Positions 1 through 7,015 of a stretch of DNA of 11,468 nt are shown one piece after another. The stretch lies in NCBI GenBank assembly GCA_900549495.1, contig UROL01000053.1, positions 1-11,468 of the forward strand, in the 5' to 3' direction. Under the pieces are notes generated by a model, which was given only the letters and a program-made list of their open reading frames with translations, ran no database searches and had not been told where the DNA came from. The position numbers and the translations under genes were made by a program. The stretch is from an uncultured Eubacteriales bacterium (lineage in GTDB: Bacteria; Bacillota; Clostridia; Oscillospirales; Oscillospiraceae). Each line of letters starts with the position of its first letter. The stretch's first letter is position 1.

Positions 1-39
1 CCTCGGTCTCGTGGGCTCGGAGATGTGTATAAGAGACAG
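1..39. other. Nextera sequencing adapter (artefact)
   Basis: This is not genomic DNA. Bases 21-39 are the 19-bp Tn5 mosaic end used in Nextera libraries, preceded by the read-2 (P7-side) adapter arm at 6-20. The first five bases, CCTCG, match the end of an i7 index whose full complement is visible at the other end of the contig. The segment is the exact reverse complement of 11420-11458. Any ORF starting here (one begins at 25 with the residues MYKRQ) is an artefact. Confidence 0.98.
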
Positions 40-61
40 GGTGGAAGTCATTTCCCAGTAA
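40..61 (+). CDS. Possible last codons of an upstream gene (nusG?), truncated
   Basis: One reading frame runs open from the adapter junction and reads V-E-V-I-S-Q before a TAA at 59-61. In many bacteria nusG lies immediately upstream of rplK, so these could be the final residues of NusG. Seven codons are far too few to identify the protein by sequence. The other frames are equally possible, so this is a positional guess only. Confidence 0.2.
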
Positions 62-66
62 ACGCA

Positions 67-141
67 TCGGGTCGGGATTCCCGGCCGGAACGTGGGAGGG
101 GTGAAAACCCCGCAAAAAATGCGCGCCGCGCATATTACCAC
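67..141 (+). promoter_or_regulatory. Putative L1-binding mRNA leader, copy 1 (before rplK)
   Basis: Seen: an imperfect hairpin at 67-89 (10-bp stem with one mismatch and one G-T pair, loop ATT) is followed after two bases by GTGGGAGG at 92-99. Next come a GGGG/CCCC hairpin at 98-111, an ATGCGC/GCGCAT hairpin at 119-133, and ACCAC ending at 141. GTGG at 92-95 can pair with CCAC at 138-141 and close the structure just above the ribosome-binding site at 151-156. Known: L1 represses the L11-L1 operon by binding a leader that mimics its 23S rRNA site. Inferred: this is such a leader, because a second element with the same order of parts precedes rplA. Confidence 0.6.
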
Positions 142-164
142 ATTTTTATCAGGAGGTGCTTATT

Positions 165-590
165 ATGGCACAGAAAGTCACTGGCATTATTAAGCTTCAG
201 ATTAACGCCGCTAAGGCAACCGCTTCTCCCCCCGTTGGCCCTGCTCTGGGTCAGCACGGTGTGAATATCGCCGCTTTCATCAAGGAGTTCAACGCCCGCA
301 CCAAGGACATGGAGGGCTATAAGATTCCTGTCGTTATCACTGTTTACGCAGACCGCAGCTTCACCTTTATCACCAAGACTCCTCCGACCCCCATGCTGAT
401 TATGAAGGCAATCGGTCTGGACAAGGGTTCCGGCGTCCCCAACAAGACCAAGGTCGGTAATATCACCAAGGCTCAGGTCTCCGAGATCGCCAAGACCAAG
501 ATGCCCGACCTGAACGTCGCTTCCCTGGAAGCTGCCGAGAGCCAGGTTGCTGGCACTTGCCGCTCCATGGGCGTCGTTGTTGTTGACTGA
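165..590 (+). CDS. rplK: 50S ribosomal protein L11
   Basis: L11 binds 23S rRNA in the GTPase-associated centre and helps couple translation-factor GTP hydrolysis and RelA activation to ribosome state. The product has 141 residues, the usual length. The N-terminal domain carries the proline-rich segment [14 protein letters not shown] (22-35), the helix targeted by thiostrepton-type antibiotics. The C-terminal RNA-binding domain carries TKTPPTPML (70-78) and [13 protein letters not shown] (98-110), and the chain ends [11 protein letters not shown] chose ATG at 165 because AGGAGG (151-156) lies 8 bases upstream. An in-frame GTG at 156 overlaps that site and would add only three residues. It is the first gene of a two-gene operon with rplA, 77 bases apart. 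Regulation is probably by L1 binding at the leader upstream. The operon promoter lies beyond the contig edge. Confidence 0.98.
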   Translation: MAQKVTGIIKLQINAAKATASPPVGPALGQHGVNIAAFIKEFNARTKDMEGYKIPVVITVYADRSFTFITKTPPTPMLIMKAIGLDKGSGVPNKTKVGNITKAQVSEIAKTKMPDLNVASLEAAESQVAGTCRSMGVVVVD

Positions 591-601
591 TAATTTGCGA
601 A

Positions 602-649
602 TCCGAAATTCTATTTCGGAAATGTGGGAGGATTATTCCGCATCACCAC
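602..649 (+). promoter_or_regulatory. Putative L1-binding mRNA leader, copy 2 (before rplA)
   Basis: A perfect 8-bp hairpin at 602-620 (TCCGAAAT/ATTTCGGA, loop TCT) is followed after three bases by GTGGGAGG at 624-631, a small GGA/TCC hairpin (630-639), and ACCAC ending at 649. GTGG (624-627) can pair with CCAC (646-649). No T-run follows the first hairpin, so it is not a terminator. The order of elements repeats that at 67-141. It ends three bases before the rplA ribosome-binding site, well placed for translational repression. Assignment to L1 is by analogy with known L1 autoregulation. Confidence 0.6.
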
Positions 650-667
650 TTTAAGGAGGATAAAAAA

Positions 668-1360
668 TTGTTTAGAGGCAAAAAGTATAAGGAGAGCGCC
701 AAGTTGATTGACCGCTCCGTTCAGTATGATCCCACCGAAGCCCTGGGCCTGGTTGTGAAGGGCGCTTCCGCTAAGTTCGACGAGACCGTCGAAATCCACA
801 TCAAGTTGGGCGTTGACTCTCGTCACGCTGACCAGCAGGTTCGTGGCGCCGTGGTTCTGCCCAACGGCACCGGCAAGACCCGCCGGGTTCTGGTGTTCGC
901 TAAGGACGCCAAGGTGGAAGAGGCCAAGGAGGCTGGCGCCGATTACGTTGGCGGCATGGAGCTGGTGGAGAAGATTACCAAGGAAAACTGGTTTGACTTC
1001 GACGTTGTGGTTGCCGCACCCGACATGATGGGCATCGTTGGCCGTCTGGGTAAGGTTCTGGGCCCCAAGGGCCTGATGCCCTCCCCCAAGGCTGGCACCG
1101 TCACTCCCAATGTTGGCTCTGCTGTCAAGGAAATCAAAGCTGGTAAGGTTGAGTACCGTCTGGACAAGACCAACATCATCCACTGCCCCATCGGCAAGGT
1201 TTCCTTCGGCGAAGAGAAGCTGACCGAGAACATGGACACCCTGGTTAAGGCTGTTGTCAAGGCAAGACCCGCAGCTGCCAAGGGCCAGTATATCCGCTCC
1301 TGCACCGTGGCTTCCACCATGGGCCCCGGCGTGAAGGTTTCCACCGCCAAGTATCTGTAA
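668..1360 (+). CDS. rplA: 50S ribosomal protein L1
   Basis: L1 forms the mobile L1 stalk that moves deacylated tRNA out of the E site. It is also commonly the autorepressor of the L11-L1 operon. The product has 230 residues, the normal length. Family hallmarks are visible: the N-terminal [31 protein letters not shown] (20-50), [17 protein letters not shown] (63-79), and the signature [21 protein letters not shown] near residues 126-146. The start is TTG at 668, eight bases below AAGGAGG (653-659), and no in-frame ATG or GTG lies between them. A rare TTG start on an abundant ribosomal protein fits a gene tuned at translation initiation. A strong terminator follows 14 bases after the stop, so rplJ-rplL are not co-transcribed here. 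Confidence 0.98.
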   Translation: MFRGKKYKESAKLIDRSVQYDPTEALGLVVKGASAKFDETVEIHIKLGVDSRHADQQVRGAVVLPNGTGKTRRVLVFAKDAKVEEAKEAGADYVGGMELVEKITKENWFDFDVVVAAPDMMGIVGRLGKVLGPKGLMPSPKAGTVTPNVGSAVKEIKAGKVEYRLDKTNIIHCPIGKVSFGEEKLTENMDTLVKAVVKARPAAAKGQYIRSCTVASTMGPGVKVSTAKYL

Positions 1361-1374
1361 TTGCACTTGCACGA

Positions 1375-1409
1375 AAGCGAGAGCCCCACATTGGGAGCTC
1401 TCGCTTTTT
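1375..1409 (+). terminator. Rho-independent terminator of rplK-rplA
   Basis: GCGAGAGC (1377-1384) pairs with GCTCTCGC (1397-1404). The stem is extended by CCC/GGG across one bulged A, has loop ACATT, and is followed by TTTTT (1405-1409). Two A's before the stem can also pair with the first T's. The reverse strand has only a short T tract after the stem, so termination of the converging transcript here would be weaker. Confidence 0.93.
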
Positions 1410-1447
1410 CTTGGGAATATGTCATAGGAAAGGGCTGCTTTCCTGCA

Positions 1448-1484
1448 ACAAATGGGGTCAGGTTCATCGCCTGACCCCATTTGT
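1448..1484. repeat. Perfect 15-bp inverted repeat (REP/MITE-like palindrome)
   Basis: ACAAATGGGGTCAGG (1448-1462) and its exact complement (1470-1484) flank a 7-base loop, TTCATCG. It sits between two convergent genes, 15 bases after the minus-strand stop at 1500. No T-run follows on either strand, so it is not a classic terminator, though it could block transcripts or protect mRNA 3' ends. The GGGGTCAGG core resembles palindromes associated with REP/Y1-type transposases in other bacteria; that link is from memory and unproven here. A smaller 7-bp hairpin (1426-1444) lies just before it. Confidence 0.7.
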
Positions 1485-1499
1485 GGATGCTATGCTTCT

Positions 1500-2513
1500 T
1501 TACTTCTGGCGATGGAAAACAACAGATCCCATAACCTCATTGTCCCAGTTGATAAAACGCAGCGTCAGGGTATCGCCAAAGTTGCCCTGCACTTTGGACC
1601 ATCTGCATTCATAGCCGCCGTTGCCATCGTCGAGCCAGCCGCCTTCGGCATATGTAATCCCATCAATGTCCATCCTCTTGAGGTCATCAGGGAATACCTC
1701 AGGTAATTCCTGGTCAAACACAATGGAGTTGCCCGCCGGGGACTGGTAGACCCGGAAGGAATTGGTGCGGACGCCTGCCACCTCGTTGGCTCCCTCCGCC
1801 TTGTAGACCAGCACATCTCCGGCAGCCTCCTTTACGGTGAAGGGAAGTTCCACCCGGGTAACGTCTTTTTGCCCGTCAACCCTGGCACTAACACTGCAAG
1901 TTCCCTCCGTCACGGACACGTCGGTGCTTTTCTGCCCGGTTTCCACAATGGTCATTTCGCTGTCAGATTGGCTCTTGTAAAACAGGGCTGTCGTTGGGAT
2001 GCCCAGCTTGTCCCGGTCTTGGATTCCGGCACCAACATACAATAGGGTCTTGCCCTGCTGGGCGGCATAGTCCCCCAGGGTCTGACCACGGGGCAGACCG
2101 ATTTCGCTTACATCGTCACTGGCACTGCAATATTCGGGAACGACAACGTATTTGTCGCCGCCGGAAATGCCGACACTGATGGTAAAGCTGGCACTGTCAA
2201 ACAGGCTTTCCAGCATGGTGCAGCTCCAATCCTCCGTGGTGGTCGCCTGGGCGCTTTGGGTTTCGATGTAGGGTGCCGCCTCAGAGGGGACTTCATAGGT
2301 GGTACCCTGGGTGATTTCCTGCATCCCCAGATAGTTCATGGCTGCAAAGGCCGTCACCAGCAGCAGCGATACCGCAATGATTGCTGCCAGGAGCATAAAC
2401 TTCACCCGGCTGGCAGGGGATTTTCTCCCATAATGCTTCTTCATATCTTGTGCCTCCATAATATATTCATTCCGAATGTTTTCAAAGGAATCCAGGAGAT
2501 CCATGGTTTTCAT
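1500..2513 (-). CDS. Single-pass membrane protein, probable anti-sigma/sensor partner of the ECF sigma factor
   Basis: The product has 337 residues. A short basic cytoplasmic segment (1-38) containing [17 protein letters not shown] precedes one transmembrane helix at about 39-58 ([20 protein letters not shown]). The rest, about 280 residues, is predicted to be outside the membrane; I recognise no domain in it. It begins with ATG at 2513, inside the stop of the sigma gene (ATGA overlap), with GGAGGG at 2520-2525. The two are therefore translationally coupled. Known: clostridial ECF sigma factors are often encoded with a membrane partner having a short N-terminal tail that holds the sigma at the membrane. 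Inferred: this protein does the same and its outer domain senses a signal. A longer in-frame extension upstream is only antisense-free read-through of the sigma gene and should not be used as the start. Confidence 0.75.
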   Translation of the reverse strand: MKTMDLLDSFENIRNEYIMEAQDMKKHYGRKSPASRVKFMLLAAIIAVSLLLVTAFAAMNYLGMQEITQGTTYEVPSEAAPYIETQSAQATTTEDWSCTMLESLFDSASFTISVGISGGDKYVVVPEYCSASDDVSEIGLPRGQTLGDYAAQQGKTLLYVGAGIQDRDKLGIPTTALFYKSQSDSEMTIVETGQKSTDVSVTEGTCSVSARVDGQKDVTRVELPFTVKEAAGDVLVYKAEGANEVAGVRTNSFRVYQSPAGNSIVFDQELPEVFPDDLKRMDIDGITYAEGGWLDDGNGGYECRWSKVQGNFGDTLTLRFINWDNEVMGSVVFHRQK

Positions 2514-3067
2514 AGCAAACCCTCCTTGTCTAAAAACCGGCGCAGTTTTTCCCGGGTGCGGAACAGCTGGGTCTTGACGCTGCTTTCGCTCATTCCCGTT
2601 TCCTCCACCATCTGCTTGATTGACCGCAAATACCAGCAGCGGGAAACAAACAATACCCGCTCCCGCTGGGGCAGCCCATCCAAAAAGCGGTTCAGCGCCC
2701 CCCGCAGTTCCTTGGCCCGAAGCTGCGCCTCTGGGTCGCTGCCGCCGGAAATACATTCTTCCAGCTCCTCCAGGGCAACCGCCGTTTCTCCCCCGCCCCG
2801 CTTGCCTGCGGAATTCTTCCGCCAGCGGTCCAGGGAAATATGGCGAGTGATTTTTGCCAGGAATGCTGCAAAAATCACCGGTCTTGTGGGTGGGATGCTG
2901 TTCCAAGCAGATAAATATGTATCGCTGACGCTTTCTTCGGCATCCTCCCGGCTGGAAAGAATGTTCCAGGCAATCTGATAGCACAGTCTCCCATACTTCT
3001 GGTCTGTCTGCTGAATTGCCTGCTGGTCACGAGAGAAGTACAAATCGATGATTTGCGTATCCTCCAT
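2510..3067 (-). CDS. ECF-family RNA polymerase sigma factor
   Basis: The product has 185 residues, the usual ECF size. Region 2 spans about residues 20-85: YGRLCYQIAWNILSSREDAEESVSDTYLSAWNSIPP, then FAAFLAKITRHISLDRWRK, which covers core-polymerase and -10 recognition. A linker rich in G and E follows. Region 4 spans about 125-178: LDGLPQRERVLFVSRCWY, then the helix-turn-helix IKQMVEETGMSESSVKTQLFRTREKLRRFL, for -35 recognition. There is no region 3 or 1.1. ATG at 3067 is preferred over an in-frame GTG at 3076 because AGGAGG lies eight bases before the ATG and overlaps the GTG. The downstream membrane protein overlaps it by four bases. An ECF-type promoter upstream suggests it drives its own transcription. 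The target genes are not in view. Confidence 0.93.
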   Translation of the reverse strand: MEDTQIIDLYFSRDQQAIQQTDQKYGRLCYQIAWNILSSREDAEESVSDTYLSAWNSIPPTRPVIFAAFLAKITRHISLDRWRKNSAGKRGGGETAVALEELEECISGGSDPEAQLRAKELRGALNRFLDGLPQRERVLFVSRCWYLRSIKQMVEETGMSESSVKTQLFRTREKLRRFLDKEGLL

Positions 3068-3092
3068 GATCGTCACCTCCTGTTTCTACGGA

Positions 3093-3107
3093 TGTAAGGT
3101 CCTTACA
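3093..3107. promoter_or_regulatory. 15-bp palindrome in the sigma gene leader (possible operator)
   Basis: TGTAAGGTCCTTACA is perfectly symmetric about the central T. The one-base centre makes it a poor RNA hairpin and a better candidate for a dimeric repressor site. It lies between the proposed ECF promoter and the ribosome-binding site, roughly in the first transcribed bases. No regulator for it is known from this window. Confidence 0.4.
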
Positions 3108-3115
3108 CCTATCAA

Positions 3116-3141
3116 GGCGTAAAATAATCCCATTGGTTACA
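3116..3141 (-). promoter_or_regulatory. Candidate ECF-type promoter of the sigma/anti-sigma operon
   Basis: On the minus strand TGTAAC (3141-3136) is followed after 16 bases by CGCC (3119-3116). This matches the ECF pattern of an AAC-containing -35 and a CG-containing -10, similar to Bacillus sigma-X and sigma-W promoters. It lies about 50 bases upstream of the sigma start codon, where an autoregulatory promoter is expected. Motif match only. Confidence 0.5.
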
Positions 3142-3191
3142 GTATTCTGGAAGAATTTTTTGATATTTTCAATAAATTAGTACATTGCCCC

Positions 3192-3220
3192 TTGTAAATT
3201 CTCACAAATTGGCGTATACT
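3192..3220 (+). promoter_or_regulatory. Sigma-70-type promoter of asnS
   Basis: TTGTAA (3192-3197) and TATACT (3215-3220) are separated by 17 bases. The start codon at 3255 is 34 bases after the -10, leaving a leader of about 28 bases, too short for a T-box or other riboswitch. Confidence 0.8.
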
Positions 3221-3254
3221 AATCTATATTTTCATGCAAGAGAGGGACTCAAAA

Positions 3255-4646
<1,392 letters not shown>

Positions 4647-4652
4647 TATTTC

Positions 4653-4685
4653 AAAAGCCTGGCAGGTTTCTTGCCAGGCTTTTTT
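4653..4685 (+). terminator. Rho-independent terminator after asnS
   Basis: AAAAGCCTGGCA (4653-4664) pairs perfectly with TGCCAGGCTTTT (4672-4683) around the loop GGTTTCT, and a run of six T's covers 4680-4685. The ribosome-binding site of the next gene begins three bases later, so that gene needs either read-through or a promoter inside asnS. Confidence 0.93.
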
Positions 4686-4701
4686 GTGGAGGATACATGC
4701 T

Positions 4702-5175
4702 ATGATTTTTCGAAAGGCAGAGCTGCAAGACTGCAACGCAGTATACAACCTGTATCGCACCCTGGCGGGCCGCCCTCTGTGCACCTGGGATGCGGAGTAC
4801 CCCGGCTGGCTTCAAATTAACGAGGACTACGAAAGCGGCGGGCTCTATGTAATGGCCCAGGATGAGGGCATTGTAGGTGCCATTTCCATTGTGCCGGAGA
4901 ACGAACTGGATGCGCTCCCCTTCTGGCGATTCCAAAACGCCCGGGAAATTGCCCGGGTGGCTGTGGCGCCCGGCCAGCAGGGCAAAGGGATTGGCTTTCA
5001 AATGACAGATGCGGTATGCCAGCTTCTAAAGGGGCGAGGCGTATCCGCTCTGCACCTGCTGGTATCGCCGGATAATATTCCGGCCCAGAGGATATACCAA
5101 AGGTGCGGCTTTGATTTCCTGGAAAGATGCCAGATGTTTGGCCTGGAATTCATCGCATGTGAAAAGCCGCTGTAG
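4702..5175 (+). CDS. GNAT-family N-acetyltransferase
   Basis: The product has 157 residues and a full GNAT domain. The N-terminal MIFRKAELQDCNAVYNLYRTL is the typical first strand and helix. Motif A at 84-98 (ARVAVAPGQQGKGIG) holds the Q/RxxGxG acetyl-CoA pyrophosphate loop. The later segment HLLVSPDNIPAQRIYQRCGF (118-137) is motif B. It presumably transfers an acetyl group from acetyl-CoA to an amine; the substrate cannot be told from sequence. The start is ATG at 4702 with GGAGG at 4688-4692. An ATG at 4697 is followed at once by CTA TGA and is excluded. It sits directly behind the asnS terminator and its stop is six bases from the converging stop of the membrane-protein gene. Confidence 0.92.
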   Translation: MIFRKAELQDCNAVYNLYRTLAGRPLCTWDAEYPGWLQINEDYESGGLYVMAQDEGIVGAISIVPENELDALPFWRFQNAREIARVAVAPGQQGKGIGFQMTDAVCQLLKGRGVSALHLLVSPDNIPAQRIYQRCGFDFLERCQMFGLEFIACEKPL

Positions 5176-5181
5176 CTCCGC

Positions 5182-7005
5182 TTACCGTACCCGGCGAAGC
5201 TCCACTCCATAGGTACTGTGTGACGGATAGACACGGTATAGCCCCTGAGGCACTGGGGCATCCTGGCTGAACTCTGCAAAAACCGGGCGGAGGGCCTCCT
5301 CCACACTGAGCAGATACACATAATTGCAGCCATCCTTCAATTCCTCGGCCCAGACCTCTGCCGGATGTTCCCGGCCCGGAACCACCACCTGGGTCTGAGC
5401 AAACCCATTGCGAAGGTTGATGTCCGGGGAAATCAGGTCGAAGAAGATACGGTGATGGATATGGCTGTTTTCAATTCCGTCTCCTGCAATAACCAGGTAA
5501 ATCCACCCTTCCTCACCCTGGTGCAAATCCTGCCGAACCGATTGCTGCAGCTGCTGCGCCTGGGCATCCTCCTCTGCCAACAGCGGATTATAGGGAAAGA
5601 GGAAGCGCCATACGGCCATGGTTCCAATCGCCGCAGCCAGACAGCACCCTGCCAGGGCAACGGCCCCGGCTTTGCAAAGTCCGGAAATCAAAGAGGAAAG
5701 TTTCCAGTGAATACACTTTGGAAGCCCATCGCAGAGAATATACACCGCCAATCCCAGAAGCAGCGCGGCCATATAGCGGGGAAAGGATTCCAGCGTTTTT
5801 CCGTAAATCAGGGCATAGCCATAGATATAGGCGACGGCAGAAGCCAGGAAGCCCAGGGCAATCTTCTGATTTCTCTTGCGGGCATACCCTTCTTCCCGGC
5901 AGGAAAGGGCATAGAACAGCACCCACATCACCGGGTAGACAAAGGCAAAGGATGCAAAAAAGCCCAGGGGAACCTTATAGGCAATCATGGGCACAGAAAC
6001 CAAGCCACGAAGCACATTGCATATTTCTGCGCCGCTGAGCCAGTGCATCCGCAGAGGAACCAGGTCGTGAATATCCCGCACAAGCAGCAGGAGCTTCCAG
6101 CTGCCAATGCTGACCGGCAGCGCCAAAATAGGCAGCAGCATACGCCAATTTCGTTCCTGCCATTCCAGAGCAATGGCAACTGCCAGAGCGGCGACTGCAA
6201 ATACAATTCCTGTATTTTTCAGAAGGCACAGCACCCCCAGCACCAGAGCAAAGGAGAGGGCACCAACGCCGTCCGCCTGGGGCTTGCTCTTTGCCAGCAC
6301 GAAGCCATAGCCCATCACAATTCCCAAAAGTGGGTCCACAAACAGGGACATTCCGAACATTCCGGCATCCCCAAAATGGGAGGTCAGGGCCAGCGGCATC
6401 AGCAGGAGCAGCAGCCCCGCCGGTGCAAGGAGCTTCCACTCTCGCCATTCCCACTTGGAAAGGGCGGGAATGAAAAAGGACAGCGCCATGCAGGCATACC
6501 CCACATACAGCGCTCCTTCGGAAAAGGTCTCCGAGAAGGCCGTGAAAAAGAAGCACAGCAGCGGAAGAGCCGGTGGGTAGGACTGCATAATGGAAAAAAT
6601 AGGGCTGCTCCGGCCAAGCTGGAGGTTACCGGTAGCATGGATTGCCTTGGGAACCGCCCCCCAGAGCCGCAGCTCATCATGCAAAGACACCACATTGCCG
6701 GAGAAGAATACCCAGAAAATGGCGCAGAGGCAAAGGTACACCACCATCCCCGGGGTGAAAATCCAGGCCATATATGGCTTGCCTCCCCCCATTTTGCGCC
6801 ACCCGGCAAGAAAGAGCAGCACACTGCATCCGCACAGGAGCCAAACCCCCAGGTAAGCGGCGCTGCACAGATAGAAAGGATAGAGCCAAAGAATTGCGAT
6901 GCAGAAGCACACCGGGAGCATCTGCTCAATACGTCGCCGGAGAAGGGCTGCCCCTCCGGCTGCCATCAGCAGGAGAAGCAGCAGCGCAATAACCGATGTC
7001 AGCAT
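5182..7005 (-). CDS. Polytopic membrane protein, GT-C glycosyltransferase-like
   Basis: The product has 607 residues with roughly 13-15 hydrophobic segments from residue 3 to about 465, then a soluble C-terminal tail of about 140 residues. After the fourth segment an outward loop carries SLHDELRLWGAVPKAI (107-122). The paired acids D110-E111 plus WG, and the following QSYPPALPL (141-149), recall GT-C glycosyltransferases, which place a catalytic acid in an early extracytoplasmic loop and use polyprenyl-phosphate sugar donors. Donor, acceptor and true activity are unknown, and a non-catalytic membrane role is possible. ATG at 7005 has GGAGG five bases upstream, immediately after the TAA of the M28 peptidase gene (10-base gap), so the two form an operon. 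I see no terminator after its stop; it converges on the GNAT gene. Confidence 0.7.
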   Translation of the reverse strand: MLTSVIALLLLLLMAAGGAALLRRRIEQMLPVCFCIAILWLYPFYLCSAAYLGVWLLCGCSVLLFLAGWRKMGGGKPYMAWIFTPGMVVYLCLCAIFWVFFSGNVVSLHDELRLWGAVPKAIHATGNLQLGRSSPIFSIMQSYPPALPLLCFFFTAFSETFSEGALYVGYACMALSFFIPALSKWEWREWKLLAPAGLLLLLMPLALTSHFGDAGMFGMSLFVDPLLGIVMGYGFVLAKSKPQADGVGALSFALVLGVLCLLKNTGIVFAVAALAVAIALEWQERNWRMLLPILALPVSIGSWKLLLLVRDIHDLVPLRMHWLSGAEICNVLRGLVSVPMIAYKVPLGFFASFAFVYPVMWVLFYALSCREEGYARKRNQKIALGFLASAVAYIYGYALIYGKTLESFPRYMAALLLGLAVYILCDGLPKCIHWKLSSLISGLCKAGAVALAGCCLAAAIGTMAVWRFLFPYNPLLAEEDAQAQQLQQSVRQDLHQGEEGWIYLVIAGDGIENSHIHHRIFFDLISPDINLRNGFAQTQVVVPGREHPAEVWAEELKDGCNYVYLLSVEEALRPVFAEFSQDAPVPQGLYRVYPSHSTYGVELRRVR

Positions 7006-7015
7006 AGGCGCCTCC

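Noticed and set aside
602..620. Terminator between rplK and rplA
   Set aside because: The perfect hairpin has no following T-run and is matched by a similar hairpin upstream of rplK, so a leader element is the better reading.
611..1480. 289-residue open frame on - across rplA
   Set aside because: It is antisense to rplA, a certain gene, and runs through the terminator and intergenic palindrome.
2514..2984. N-terminal extension of the anti-sigma protein over the sigma gene
   Set aside because: The extension overlaps the ECF sigma coding region in another frame and has low-complexity composition. ATG at 2513 has a good ribosome-binding site and the ATGA overlap.
3221..3254. T-box or other riboswitch before asnS
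   Set aside because: The predicted leader is only about 28 bases, too short for a T-box.
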